Shown: positions 27,939 through 36,709 of the stretch, one piece after another
How positions within the stretch are numbered: position 1 is the stretch's first letter
Layout: every line of letters starts with the position of its first letter
Assembly (NCBI RefSeq): GCF_000245015.1
Contig: NZ_JH600070.1
Span: forward strand, 2,018,634-2,082,633
DNA: 64,000 bases
Source: Beggiatoa alba B18LD
GTDB taxonomy: Bacteria > Pseudomonadota > Gammaproteobacteria > Beggiatoales > Beggiatoaceae
Reading direction: 5' to 3'
Made by a program: the position numbers and the translations under genes
The notes under the pieces: model-generated
The model's database searches: none
The model's input: the letters and a program-made list of their open reading frames with translations, nothing else
Told to the model about the DNA's origin: nothing

Positions 27939-29024
27939 ATGTATTTTTCTCCACATCTTGCTTATTTTATTACGGGTCACGGTTACGGGCACGGGGTGCG
28001 TAGTTGCGCCATTATCAATGCATTACCATTAAGCACACAAATAACCATTATCAGCAGTTTACCGCGTGAATTTTTTCAACGAGAAATTTCGCGCCCCTTT
28101 CACTTAATTTCCCAAGCCATTGATTGCGGTTGTGTACAACAAGATACTGTTTATATTGATAAACAAGCAACGCTTGCGACTTATGCCCAGATTAATGCAC
28201 AACGTGAGACACTTATCACTGAGTATGCGACTTTATTGCAAAAACTAGCCGTTACGCTGGTGATTGCCGATATTGCCCCGCTGGCTTTTCCTATCGCGCA
28301 CCGCGCCAAAATTCCTGCTTTCGCCATCACTAATTTTAATTGGTGGGATATTTATCAACCATTTTTAACAGACTATCCACAGTATCAGCATTTATTACAA
28401 CAAATTGCGACGGATTATGCTTTAGCCACTTGCGCCTTGTGCTTATCACCGAGTTTACCGATGCAGGTTTTTCCAACACGGCATGAAGTCGGGATATTAT
28501 TCCGTCAAGGTGCGGTAAAACGTGCGGTGATTGCGCAACGTTTAGGACTAAATCCTGCAAAAAAGTGGGTTTTGGTATATATCGGCAATTATGGATTAGC
28601 GGGGGTTCAGTGGGAAAAGTTAGCGGCTTTTAACGAATTCGAATTTTTTGGAATAGAACCGTTAGAAAATGCGCCCGCAAATTATCATTTAATTCCAGCC
28701 GATAAAGTGGGGCTTGCTTATGCCGATTTTACCGCAAGCGCAGATGTCATTTTAGGTAAATTAGGTTATGGCTTAGTATCAGAATGTTTAGGCTTAGGCA
28801 AACCCGTTTTATTTTTAAAGCGGGAAGATTTTGCCGAGTATGACTGTTTAAAACAGCGATTGCTAAAAACACAGCAGGGAATAGAAATTACAGAAACACA
28901 ATTGCGAGAGTTAGCGATTTTAGAAGCGTTGCAAACCTTGTGCGCCCGTGATTATTCGCCTGTTACACAAAATGCATTAGACGAAATTATTCAACTCATT
29001 AATCAAGCGCACAAAGTTATTTAA
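27939..29024 (+). CDS. Glycosyltransferase-like (GT-B, MurG/UGT-type) protein
   Basis: 361 residues. N-terminal FITGHGYGHGVRSCAIINALP is the Gly/His-rich loop seen in MurG-like and UDP-glucuronosyltransferase-like proteins, including the N-terminal half of bacterial/plant arabinokinase-type fusions. A second Rossmann half has WVLVYIGNYGL and then ASADVILGKLGYGLVSECLGLGKPVLFLKREDFAEYD, typical of the nucleotide-sugar site. Substrate unknown. ATG 27939 puts the first strand at the N-terminus; ATG 27894 would add 15 residues. The stop overlaps the convergent roadblock gene by 4 bp. Confidence 0.78.
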   Translation: MYFSPHLAYFITGHGYGHGVRSCAIINALPLSTQITIISSLPREFFQREISRPFHLISQAIDCGCVQQDTVYIDKQATLATYAQINAQRETLITEYATLLQKLAVTLVIADIAPLAFPIAHRAKIPAFAITNFNWWDIYQPFLTDYPQYQHLLQQIATDYALATCALCLSPSLPMQVFPTRHEVGILFRQGAVKRAVIAQRLGLNPAKKWVLVYIGNYGLAGVQWEKLAAFNEFEFFGIEPLENAPANYHLIPADKVGLAYADFTASADVILGKLGYGLVSECLGLGKPVLFLKREDFAEYDCLKQRLLKTQQGIEITETQLRELAILEALQTLCARDYSPVTQNALDEIIQLINQAHKVI

Positions 29025-29392
29025 GCACTTAAAACAAATTCGCGTTCTAAGCGACGTAATTCTAAACGGGCAAGGGGTAAACTGCCTGTGTCACGGTGTA
29101 AAACGGTGTATAAAAAGATAGTCGGATGTTGTTGAAGTAAACGCATCACATGATACTGTTTATCTAAGGTAATCAACATATCTTCTAAGGGTAAAGATAA
29201 GCGTAATAATTCTTTAAGTTGTAATTCTGCTTTTACTACTTCCGTCATGCCTGCGGCGGCTAATTCCATATCGAAATCCGTTTGATTCACTGCCATTCCT
29301 AAACACATGCCCGATTCCATATCTACGATAGCAACACCAATAACCCCTTTTAATTGCATGAGTTGTTGAATAGATTCAGTAATAGTTGTCAT
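29021..29392 (-). CDS. Roadblock/LC7-domain protein
   Basis: 123 residues. The roadblock core is visible: an amphipathic helix (ITESIQQLMQLKGVIGVAIVDMESGMCLGM), then AAAGMTEVVKAELQLKELLRLS, and the strands MLITLDKQYHVMRLLQQHPTIFLYTVLHRD. Bacterial roadblock proteins typically regulate small GTPases of the MglA type that set polarity in motility, or act in signalling complexes. No MglA-like GTPase adjoins. Its 3' end overlaps the convergent GT-like gene. Confidence 0.8.
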   Translation of the reverse strand: MTTITESIQQLMQLKGVIGVAIVDMESGMCLGMAVNQTDFDMELAAAGMTEVVKAELQLKELLRLSLPLEDMLITLDKQYHVMRLLQQHPTIFLYTVLHRDTGSLPLARLELRRLEREFVLSA

Positions 29393-29462
29393 ATCAATTC
29401 CTTTTTCTATTTTCTATTAAATGTATCATCGACGGCGGTTGCCGTGTACTTGTAACAAATTG

Positions 29463-30722
29463 TTATAACACAAGTAGAGTAAAAGCTTTATCTGATAAGT
29501 AATAACCTTTTTTGTCGGCGGTAATAATTTTCAATCGAATAGCATGTTCACCTTTCGCCAATTGTTGAATATTGATAACGGCGGAAAAGCCAGAAAATTG
29601 ATAAGCCGTATTTTGCAAATTACGAACAACATCCGCACGTTCTTTGCCATATAAAGCAAGGGTATCCATCTCATCAATACAAATTAAAACCCCGCCTGCC
29701 GCTTGTTTGGCAATGTCATCAACTGCCCATCCTTGCAGGGTTAATTGTGGCGTTTTGTCTTGGCTGATGCTAGCGTGTTTTGAGAGTAAGCGTTTACCAT
29801 TGAACATTTCCAGTGAGTATAACGTATTGCCTGCACGGTATTTTAACGTGTTTAAGCGCATTAATATCCAATAGCCAACCCCAACAATGATAATCGTCCC
29901 TGTCACACCGCCCAATAAAGCCGCGTTTAATGAGCCAATCAGTTGAATCGCAGTAATTGTGCCAACGGTTGTGCCGACAATGGTAAACGTTAAATAGAGT
30001 AAAATCGTTGTCATCTCAGCCCGTTTTGCGTCTAATGCTTTTAATTTTAAACGTTTTTTAGCTTCTAAATAATGCGTTTTTAGCGTGTGACTGTTTAAAT
30101 ATTGCAAATAGGCTTCGGCTTGGTCGTATTGTTGCGCCCACGCCCAAACTTGGTCATCTTCATCCTGATGAATTAATAAACTATTTTCCTCACATTGAAT
30201 ACTTAACTTAGTAATAACAACTTGTCCCTCTTTAACAGTCAGATGTACTTGAATTGGTTGTTCTGGATTTTGTTGATATAACAATTTAGCGGTTGTTCTA
30301 TCCGCTTTAACATATAAACCTTTATCCGCAGGGCTTAACCATTTTTCCCAGCTCACAGTAAGCGGAAAAGTGGCTTTTTGCGCGTCGTATTTTTCGCGTA
30401 ATAACGTTGCTGTTCCTGCAAAATAGGGATTATGTTGCTCAATCCGTTGCCTAAATTCTTCCTCTGATTCAAAAACATCTTGAGTTAAATCAGGCAGACT
30501 TGTCGGTGATTTAGGCGTTGTTGCGGTGGGCTGAGAATTAGCTGAAGCGGGCGGGGTTGTGGTTTGCGCTTTCCAAGCCGTTTGAGCTTCTAATAATTGG
30601 GCTTTATAAGTGGCTTCGTCTTCAGGCGTTAAATTTAAATAAAAATTAAATTGCCAAGCACATTGTTGGCAAGCTGTCGCGGTTTCAGAATTTTCAAATT
30701 GACAAACAGGGCATTGCAACAT
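29463..30722 (-). CDS. Zinc-ribbon membrane protein of unknown function
   Basis: 419 residues. Begins with a CPVCQFENSETATACQQC zinc ribbon (residues 4-21), then a helical/low-complexity linker rich in Thr/Pro/Ala, then a charged coiled region (YLEAKKRLKLKALDAKRAEM). Two hydrophobic helices lie around residues 238-290 (TTILLYLTFTIVGTTVGTITAIQL and GVTGTIIIVGVGYWIL). The C-terminal part is beta-rich (LTLQGWAVDDIAKQAAGG; AVINIQQLAKGEHAIRLKI). I do not recognise a family. It is divergent to the STAND ATPase across a repeat element. Confidence 0.6.
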   Translation of the reverse strand: MLQCPVCQFENSETATACQQCAWQFNFYLNLTPEDEATYKAQLLEAQTAWKAQTTTPPASANSQPTATTPKSPTSLPDLTQDVFESEEEFRQRIEQHNPYFAGTATLLREKYDAQKATFPLTVSWEKWLSPADKGLYVKADRTTAKLLYQQNPEQPIQVHLTVKEGQVVITKLSIQCEENSLLIHQDEDDQVWAWAQQYDQAEAYLQYLNSHTLKTHYLEAKKRLKLKALDAKRAEMTTILLYLTFTIVGTTVGTITAIQLIGSLNAALLGGVTGTIIIVGVGYWILMRLNTLKYRAGNTLYSLEMFNGKRLLSKHASISQDKTPQLTLQGWAVDDIAKQAAGGVLICIDEMDTLALYGKERADVVRNLQNTAYQFSGFSAVINIQQLAKGEHAIRLKIITADKKGYYLSDKAFTLLVL

Positions 30723-30810
30723 TGATTAATTCAGGCATATGTTAGTTAAATGGGCATTCGTCTTAGCGGATAATAGACGATTTGTTAGATAATTCCTCTC
30801 TGTTATTTGT

Positions 30811-31023
30811 TAGTTTAACCCGAGTATGGCGAGATTTTTTAAAAAGACAAACATTTGTCTGAATCAGGATTTTCAGGATTAACCGAATTTAAACCCCTTA
30901 AACCAAGAAATTAATGTGAATCAGGATTTTTAATTCTGCTAATTCTGAAAATTCTGTGAATTCTGATTCAGACAAATATTTGTCTTTTTAAAAGAAATTT
31001 GCAAAACTCTAGGGTAGTTTAAC
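30811..31023. repeat. MITE-like palindromic repeat without hairpin core
   Basis: Left end TAACCCGAGTATGGCGAG, the copy closest to the local IS982-type end. The right end is decayed (AAATTTGCAAAACTCTAGGGTA). The direct repeat TAGTTTAAC (30811-30819 and 31015-31023) flanks it as a possible 9-bp target duplication. It has the 9-bp-unit arms but no GACCTGCTAGG hairpin. It lies upstream of both divergent flanking genes. Confidence 0.82.
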
Positions 31024-31048
31024 GGTTAAAAGAATTGAGGATTTAATC

Positions 31049-33208
31049 ATGCGGAAATTGTTGCATAAATCGCTATATAACTCTTTTTCAGAGTCTGAAG
31101 TTAAACACATTATTTTCCTATTAAATATCAAATTAGATAAGCAACCTGAAGGACTATCCGAATTAATTATTGCACTGCTTGAATATTGCGAAAATCACAA
31201 AAAAACGCATGAATTAGTTAATGAAATGATTGAAGCAAGACCGCATCTTGAAAAACTCTTATTAAATACAACAAATGTGTTGCTCATCTCTTCATTGCCC
31301 AACCCCCAAGCCAAAGACTTCTTTATTGGTCGTAAAAAAGAACTCGAACAATTACAAATTGCGTTAGATAATCAACAAAGTGTGAGCATTACTGCTGTTT
31401 TGGAAGGGATGGCAGGGGTGGGAAAATCCTATCTGGTTGACCATTTCGCCCTGAATTCTCCCCGTCAATATCGTTATGAAATTCTGGCATTAAATCCTTT
31501 AGGCGAAGAAACCCCAGAAAGTTTAATCGGGCAATTAGCAGAACGCTTGCAGGTGTTGCCTGACTATGCAGCAGTGCGTCATGCGCTGAAAGCGCAAAAT
31601 GTACTATTACACATTGAAAACATTGATACAGAAACAATCGCTAAGGTTGCAATGCAGTTAGTCGCCCAATTACAAGGCTGTCGCTTAGTCTTAAGTGGAC
31701 GGTTTAAAGACTTAGGGCGCGGTAAAACCTTTAAACAAATTCAATTAAAACCTTTCGGCGAAGCAGATGGCATTAAACAATTACAAGAAGAACTTGAATG
31801 GTTAAATGCTTCTCCATTACCCCACGAAACCCTTAAAAAACTAGTCACTGCCTTAGATGGTTTACCCCTAGCCATTCATTTATGCGCGGGATATTTAGCC
31901 AACCGCGAAGGCTACAAGACCGCAGAAGACTTTTTAAAAGAATTACATAACACGCAATTATGCCTAGAATCACAACTTCTCAGCGATGCCAGCAACCGCA
32001 ACCGCCAACACTGCACCCTACATGCCGCCTTTTCCGTTTCCTTTCTTGCCTTTACCCATCAACACCCCGAACATAAAACAACCTTACCCGCCTTAGGTTT
32101 TTGCTACGCCCGCGATATCGGCTTTAGTCTTGCCCATGCCTTACTAAACTGCCCCGAAGAAACCGCAAAAACCCTGCTTTATCAAGCCAGCAAACTCGGC
32201 TTACTGATGGAAATCCGAGAAAAAGACAAGCCCCTACGCTGGCGAGTACATCCCTTAATAGCCCAATACCTCCGCACCCAAGCCACAGACTGCCAAGCCA
32301 TAGAACAACGTTTAACAGACTGGTTTATGCAACGCCTGCCAAGATATGACACTGATGAAGGTTATCAAGCATGGCGTGAACTCAACCAAGAACAAGACGC
32401 ACTCCGTACATGGTTAGAACGTGTCCTGCTAGAACAAGGACAAACTATAGAACGAGCAGGGTCATCGTATGCTGATTTAAATGGCTCATGGACAAGCTGG
32501 CGACAACTCTGTGAAAAACTCCTTGCCACGTCGCTCACTGATGAAGCCCGTAGCGATGTGCTATGGACAGCCTGCCGTTGCTCTGCCAATTTAGGCGATT
32601 TAGACCAGTCCTATCAATTTGCCGAACAAAAAGCCCAACTCGACCAACGATTAGGCAATGAGCGGGGATATGCAATAGCTCGTTGGCAAATCAGTGATAT
32701 TTTACAACGTCGTGGAAAACTAGACGAAGCACTAGAAATTTTACAAACAGAAGTATTGCCTGCATTTAAACGTATCAATGATGAAAGGCATATTGCTGTC
32801 ATGTATGGGTATATCGCCGACATACTGAAAGCGCGAGGCGAACTGGATGAGGCGTTGCGGATACGCCAAGAAGAAGAAATGCCTGTCTATGAACGCTTGG
32901 GCGATGTGCGGGCGCGGGCGGTGACGTTAGGAAAAATCGCCGACATCCTGCAAGCGCGAGGCGAACTGGATGAGGCGTTGCGGATACGCCAAGAAGAACA
33001 AATGCCTGTCTATGAACGCTTGGGCGATGTGCGGAGTTTATTAATTACTCAGGTACAAATAGCTATTTTATTCATGCAATTTAGCTCACCCCGCCGCACC
33101 GAAGCCAATCAATTACTTTGTCAGGCGTTGCAATCTGCGCAAAAAATGCGTATTCCTGAAGCGGGACAGATTGAGGCGATTTTGCAAGATTACAACATGG
33201 ATTATTAG
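31049..33208 (+). CDS. NLR-like STAND ATPase: death-like EAD, NB-ARC and TPRs
   Basis: 719 residues with three parts. Residues 1-70 (LLHKSLYNSFSESEVKHI ... LVNEMIEARPHLEKLL) match the pattern of bacterial death-like/effector-associated domains, small helical domains that recruit effectors by self-association. Residues about 92-400 form a STAND ATPase: FIGRKKELEQL, Walker A GMAGVGKS (120-127), Walker B-like NVLLHIENID, RLVLSGRF, and the NB-ARC GLPLAIH motif. Residues about 440-710 hold TPR-type helices, with two nearly identical 41-residue units. The architecture resembles eukaryotic NLRs and bacterial antiphage STAND proteins. Likely an inflammasome-like conflict or signalling protein; the effector gene is not obvious. 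Confidence 0.85.
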   Translation: MRKLLHKSLYNSFSESEVKHIIFLLNIKLDKQPEGLSELIIALLEYCENHKKTHELVNEMIEARPHLEKLLLNTTNVLLISSLPNPQAKDFFIGRKKELEQLQIALDNQQSVSITAVLEGMAGVGKSYLVDHFALNSPRQYRYEILALNPLGEETPESLIGQLAERLQVLPDYAAVRHALKAQNVLLHIENIDTETIAKVAMQLVAQLQGCRLVLSGRFKDLGRGKTFKQIQLKPFGEADGIKQLQEELEWLNASPLPHETLKKLVTALDGLPLAIHLCAGYLANREGYKTAEDFLKELHNTQLCLESQLLSDASNRNRQHCTLHAAFSVSFLAFTHQHPEHKTTLPALGFCYARDIGFSLAHALLNCPEETAKTLLYQASKLGLLMEIREKDKPLRWRVHPLIAQYLRTQATDCQAIEQRLTDWFMQRLPRYDTDEGYQAWRELNQEQDALRTWLERVLLEQGQTIERAGSSYADLNGSWTSWRQLCEKLLATSLTDEARSDVLWTACRCSANLGDLDQSYQFAEQKAQLDQRLGNERGYAIARWQISDILQRRGKLDEALEILQTEVLPAFKRINDERHIAVMYGYIADILKARGELDEALRIRQEEEMPVYERLGDVRARAVTLGKIADILQARGELDEALRIRQEEQMPVYERLGDVRSLLITQVQIAILFMQFSSPRRTEANQLLCQALQSAQKMRIPEAGQIEAILQDYNMDY
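32815..33034 (+). repeat. 123-bp tandem duplication in the TPR region
   Basis: Two units start at 32815 and 32938, exactly 123 bp (41 codons) apart. Their first 97 bp differ at only about four positions (TACTGAA/TCCTGCA and GAA/CAA). Each encodes ADIL-ARGELDEALRIRQEE and -MPVYERLGDVR. An older, diverged unit precedes them. The near identity shows a recent duplication, maintained in frame. Confidence 0.95.
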
Positions 33209-33321
33209 ATAATCTACTCTGTTAGATAGCAATTTCTAAAGAATCGCGTCATCTTAAAAGCAAAAAATGTATAATGTGAATTTTTACCCGTATTCTTGAT
33301 TTGACTACAAGGAAAACAGTT

Positions 33322-34287
33322 ATGCGTAAAATTTGTATTGTGGGGGGCGCGGGATTTCTTGGTAAACATTTGACTACGCGCCTCGCAAATCAAGGTTGCC
33401 AAGTCAATGTTTTAACTCGGCAACGTGAGAAACATCGCGATTTATTAGTTTTACCCACTGTTAAAGTGATTTCGACCAATATTTTTGACCAAGCCGAATT
33501 AAATAAACAATTGGCTGGGGCTGATGCCGTCGTTAATTTAGTTGGTATTTTAAATGAAGTCGGTAATGATGGCAGTGGCTTTCGTAAAGCCCACGTAGAA
33601 GCGACTAAGAATTTATTAACCGCTTGTAAAACCAATAAAGTTGAAAAATTTTTATACGTCAGCGCGTTAAATGCAGACGCTAAAAAAGGGTCAAGCAATT
33701 ATTTACGTAGTAAAGGCGAAGCAGAAGATTTAATCCTTGCTACAAAAGGGGTTAGCTCTACTATTTTCCGTCCTTCTGTGATTTTTGGGAATGGTGATTC
33801 TTTCTTTAATCGTTTTGCTAACCTGCTCAGTTTAGCCCCTGTTTTTCCTGTTCCTTGCCCTAACGCAAAATTCGCTCCTGTGTGGGTGAATGATGTTGTT
33901 GATGCATTGGTTAAAGTCATAGAAAACAAAAACGGTGAACATCATGGTCAACGTTATAATCTCTGTGGCCCTAAAGTTTATAGCTTATTGGAATTAGTGA
34001 ATTATACCGCCCGCGAATTATTAGGCGTAAAGCGTTGGATTATTCCTTTAAGTGAAAGTCAATCTTTCTTGCAAGCCAAAATCTTCGAGCGGATTCCCGG
34101 TAAACCTTATTCTTTAGATAATTATTTATCTTCTCAAACAGATAGTATTTGTCCTAAAGAAGGTAATGATTTTGCAAAGTTAGGCATTACGCCGACAACG
34201 GTAGAGGCGGTTATGCCCCGTTATTTCAATAATCCTGACCATAGAGCAGCTTATAGCTTTTTCCGTCGTGATGTTGCAGGGCATTGA
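33322..34287 (+). CDS. NAD(P)-binding epimerase/reductase, NDUFA9-like
   Basis: 321 residues; atypical short-chain dehydrogenase fold. N-terminal CIVGGAGFLGKHLT is the GxxGxxG dinucleotide loop. VNLVGILNEVG, FLYVSALNADAKKGSSNYLRSKGEAE (SDR catalytic Tyr replaced region, Y-LRSK) and STIFRPSVIFGNGDSFFNRFANLL follow. These are typical of the complex I NDUFA9-like group, also found in proteobacteria. ATG 33322 follows CAAGGAAAA. TTG 33301 would add seven residues. Ends before a strong terminator. Confidence 0.88.
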   Translation: MRKICIVGGAGFLGKHLTTRLANQGCQVNVLTRQREKHRDLLVLPTVKVISTNIFDQAELNKQLAGADAVVNLVGILNEVGNDGSGFRKAHVEATKNLLTACKTNKVEKFLYVSALNADAKKGSSNYLRSKGEAEDLILATKGVSSTIFRPSVIFGNGDSFFNRFANLLSLAPVFPVPCPNAKFAPVWVNDVVDALVKVIENKNGEHHGQRYNLCGPKVYSLLELVNYTARELLGVKRWIIPLSESQSFLQAKIFERIPGKPYSLDNYLSSQTDSICPKEGNDFAKLGITPTTVEAVMPRYFNNPDHRAAYSFFRRDVAGH

Positions 34288-34302
34288 TTAATGGTGTAAT
34301 TA

Positions 34303-34346
34303 AAAAAAGGGGGAAGCGCGTATTATTGCGTGTTCCCCCTTTTTTT
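34303..34346. terminator. Bidirectional intrinsic terminator
   Basis: AAAAAAAGGGGGAA pairs with TTCCCCCTTTTTTT around a short loop, with extra GCGCG/TGCGT pairing. It lies 15 bp after the NDUFA9-like gene and 42 bp before the stop of the convergent nuclease-like gene, so it serves both. Confidence 0.93.
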
Positions 34347-34387
34347 ATGGGCAAACTTCTGCCAAATTGAGCGTGTTGTATTAATGC

Positions 34388-35254
34388 TTATCGATTGATA
34401 ATTTGTTCTTCAATCGCGCGTTTAATTTCTGGCTCAGTGAGTTTGCATTGTGTTGACTTCATTAAAAATTCACACATTTGGCGCAGAACATCATCGGATA
34501 ATAAGGCATTTAATAAATTTTCGCGCCGTAATGCGACAACTTTTTGACGTAAGCGTTCTAAAAAGGCTTGGTTTTCCATGCCATGCTTAGAAAACATATA
34601 GAAATATTGGGCTTCTTGTTTATCTAAGCCGTCTTGTAAATCTATGGTTAGAATTAAATCAGGGGTGACTTTATTCTCAATCAGGGTGACATGATACAGT
34701 TGCCAAACCCTTAAATTGGTTAATAATGCCCATTTTATCCCTGAGTAAAGCCCGTAAGCAGTTGCTTGTAGGATTTGTTTATCTTTTAGCTCTAAGCCGA
34801 CGCGCTTCGCTTCTAAGACGAGGACGGGTTTACCTTGTACCGATAAGACATAATCCGCTTTTTTTCCCTGAATATCCTTTTCCATCAAAATATCGCTGAT
34901 TTCATAGCCTAAAACATCTTGCAAAACGCGGTCTATGACTAATTTTGTCGTACTTTCGTTTTGGTTGCTTTGGGTAATATTTTGAATAAGCGGTTGTATC
35001 GCATTCATTTTTTCAGTAATTAAGGCAATTCGCTCTAATGCCTCTTTTTTCAACAGTTGGGTTTTTTGTTTTGCATTGGGCGTATTGCCTTCGCTACTGG
35101 CAAGTTCATCGGCAACATTCAGTTGTGGGGGTGGCGGGTCAAAAGTGAGTTCTGCCATAAATTCTTTACTGCAACGCGGGCATTTAACTGCTTTGTTAAA
35201 CATGGCGAAATCAACTTGAAAAATGAATTTACACGTTGTGCAGGTTGTCCACAT
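34388..35254 (-). CDS. Zinc-ribbon protein with HsdR-N-like nuclease fold
   Basis: 288 residues. N-terminal CTTCKFIFQVD...VKCPRCSKEF forms a four-Cys zinc ribbon like those of MJ0042-type proteins. After a flexible linker, a helical stretch precedes LVIDRVLQDVLGYEISDI and then KADYVLSVQGKPVLVLEAKRVGLEL. The D...E-x-K spacing is that of the PD-(D/E)xK core seen at the N-terminus of type I restriction R subunits. ILQATAYGLYSGIKWALLTNLRVWQLYHV completes the HSDR_N-like pattern. No hsdM/hsdS adjoins. A stand-alone nuclease-like regulator or defence remnant is possible. Confidence 0.75.
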   Translation of the reverse strand: MWTTCTTCKFIFQVDFAMFNKAVKCPRCSKEFMAELTFDPPPPQLNVADELASSEGNTPNAKQKTQLLKKEALERIALITEKMNAIQPLIQNITQSNQNESTTKLVIDRVLQDVLGYEISDILMEKDIQGKKADYVLSVQGKPVLVLEAKRVGLELKDKQILQATAYGLYSGIKWALLTNLRVWQLYHVTLIENKVTPDLILTIDLQDGLDKQEAQYFYMFSKHGMENQAFLERLRQKVVALRRENLLNALLSDDVLRQMCEFLMKSTQCKLTEPEIKRAIEEQIINR

Positions 35255-35581
35255 GGTTTAAACCCCATTGTTAATATAATAAAACGCTTATTATAAAAGT
35301 TGCACATCGAGAAACCTATTGTTTTTATAAAGAGGATTAGCGGTTTTTTTAGGGTAAATTCTATCGGCACAATGACCCATGCACTGATAGGCGTGTTACC
35401 TTCTTGCGCGGGAATAACATGGAGGACTGGCAGTCATCGGCATCGTTTTATAGTACGTTTACTATAACAATGTAAATGTAAACACTACAAAAAACATAAA
35501 CTCCCGCAACATCAGCATAAACTTAACGCTTGCAGGAGTTTAAGAGTATAGATTTATATCAAGTAATAACAAATACTTGCA
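35255..35581. other. Intergenic region with rpoH terminator and repeat fragment
   Basis: No gene seen. AAACTCCCGCAA (about 35500-35511) and TTGCAGGAGTTT (35532-35543) form the probable rpoH terminator stem on the minus strand, although the loop is long. GGAGGACTGGCAGTCATCGG, then CATCGTTTTATAGTACG, near 35420-35465 is a partial second-family repeat. Confidence 0.65.
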
Positions 35582-36454
35582 TTAAGCATCAATCACAATA
35601 TTCTTTTTTAGCTTCTTCATGGCTTCGCTTTCAATTTGGCGAATACGTTCTGCGGATACATTATATTTTGCGGCTAAATCATGCAATGTTGCCTTTTCAT
35701 CACTCATCCAACGTTGCCAAATAATGTCTTTACTGCGTGCATCAAGGTGTTCAAAGGCGGTATGCAATTGTCCGTCGTTATGTTGTTCCCATTCGTTTTC
35801 TTCAATTAATACTGCTGGGTCGTAACGGGTATCTTCTAAATAAGCGGCTGGGGAAAGTACTTCATCATTGCTATCTTCTGACTCTTCAGGTGGGTCAAAT
35901 GAGACATCGTTTAAACTCATGCGCTTTTCCATCTCTAGCACATCTTTGACACTCACGCCTAAATCACTAGCGACAGATTCAACTTCTTGATTTGACATCC
36001 AACCTAAGCGTTTTTTAGAACTGCGTAAGTTAAAGAATAATTTACGTTGTGCTTTTGTCGTTGCAACTTTGACAATGCGCCAATTACGCAAAATATACTC
36101 ATGAATTTCTGCCCGAATCCAGTGAACGGCAAAGGAAACTAAGCGCACGCCTAACGTTGGATCGAAGCGTTTCACCGCTTTCATTAAGCCAATATTACCT
36201 TCTTGAATTAAATCTGCTTGGGGCAAGCCATAACCTCTGTAACCATTTGCAATGTGTAAGACAAAGCGTAAATTGGACAGAATTAAAACCCTTGCAGCCT
36301 CTAAATCACCCTCTTTGACTAAACGCTCGGCTAATTCCCGTTCTTCTTCCGCGCTTAACATAGGCACTGTTTTCACTGCACGTGCGTAGCGTTCAACATC
36401 GTGACTTAATACGGCTAATTGACTATCAATCGTTAAAGCAAGTGTATTTGACAT
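35582..36454 (-). CDS. rpoH: RNA polymerase heat-shock sigma factor sigma-32
   Basis: Directs transcription of chaperone and protease genes. 290 residues. Region 2 contains [39 protein letters not shown] and the -10-recognition segment. The RpoH-box [16 protein letters not shown] is diagnostic of sigma-32 over other sigma-70 members. Region 4 has [32 protein letters not shown] 36454 follows GGGAGGT; upstream in-frame codons to 36523 would place CIRCE inside the coding region. A perfect CIRCE lies in the 5' leader, implying HrcA control. hrcA itself is not in the window. Confidence 0.97.
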   Translation of the reverse strand: MSNTLALTIDSQLAVLSHDVERYARAVKTVPMLSAEEERELAERLVKEGDLEAARVLILSNLRFVLHIANGYRGYGLPQADLIQEGNIGLMKAVKRFDPTLGVRLVSFAVHWIRAEIHEYILRNWRIVKVATTKAQRKLFFNLRSSKKRLGWMSNQEVESVASDLGVSVKDVLEMEKRMSLNDVSFDPPEESEDSNDEVLSPAAYLEDTRYDPAVLIEENEWEQHNDGQLHTAFEHLDARSKDIIWQRWMSDEKATLHDLAAKYNVSAERIRQIESEAMKKLKKNIVIDA

Positions 36455-36480
36455 AGTTAAGATACCTCCCACCTTTAATT

Positions 36481-36507
36481 TTAGCACTCTCTCTATTAGA
36501 GTGCTAA
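36481..36507 (-). promoter_or_regulatory. Perfect CIRCE (HrcA operator) upstream of rpoH
   Basis: TTAGCACTC, a 9-nt spacer, then GAGTGCTAA: the exact CIRCE consensus, 27 bp upstream of the rpoH ATG and just downstream of a good promoter. HrcA, a heat-labile repressor, binds this operator in front of groE or dnaK in many bacteria. Here it would repress rpoH and relieve it on heat shock. Confidence 0.96.
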
Positions 36508-36518
36508 CTTTGTTAGTT

Positions 36519-36546
36519 AGCATAGAGTGTGTTTAAAAAAAATCAA
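36519..36546 (-). promoter_or_regulatory. Probable sigma-70 promoter of rpoH
   Basis: On the minus strand TTGATT (36546-36541) and TATGCT (36524-36519) are spaced by 16 nt. Transcription would start near the first half of CIRCE, so bound HrcA would block initiation directly. Confidence 0.7.
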
Positions 36547-36709
36547 GCCCTATTCCAAATCACAGATGATAAGTTCTAAATGGTATAAAACATCTGATAA
36601 ATGGCATATCGGTGAATTTCATGTAAATAATCTATTTATTAAATAATATTTAGTCGCTAGAATGAAAAACACCGTAGTACTTCTTAACTTCACTTGGAGT
36701 TAGTCAATA

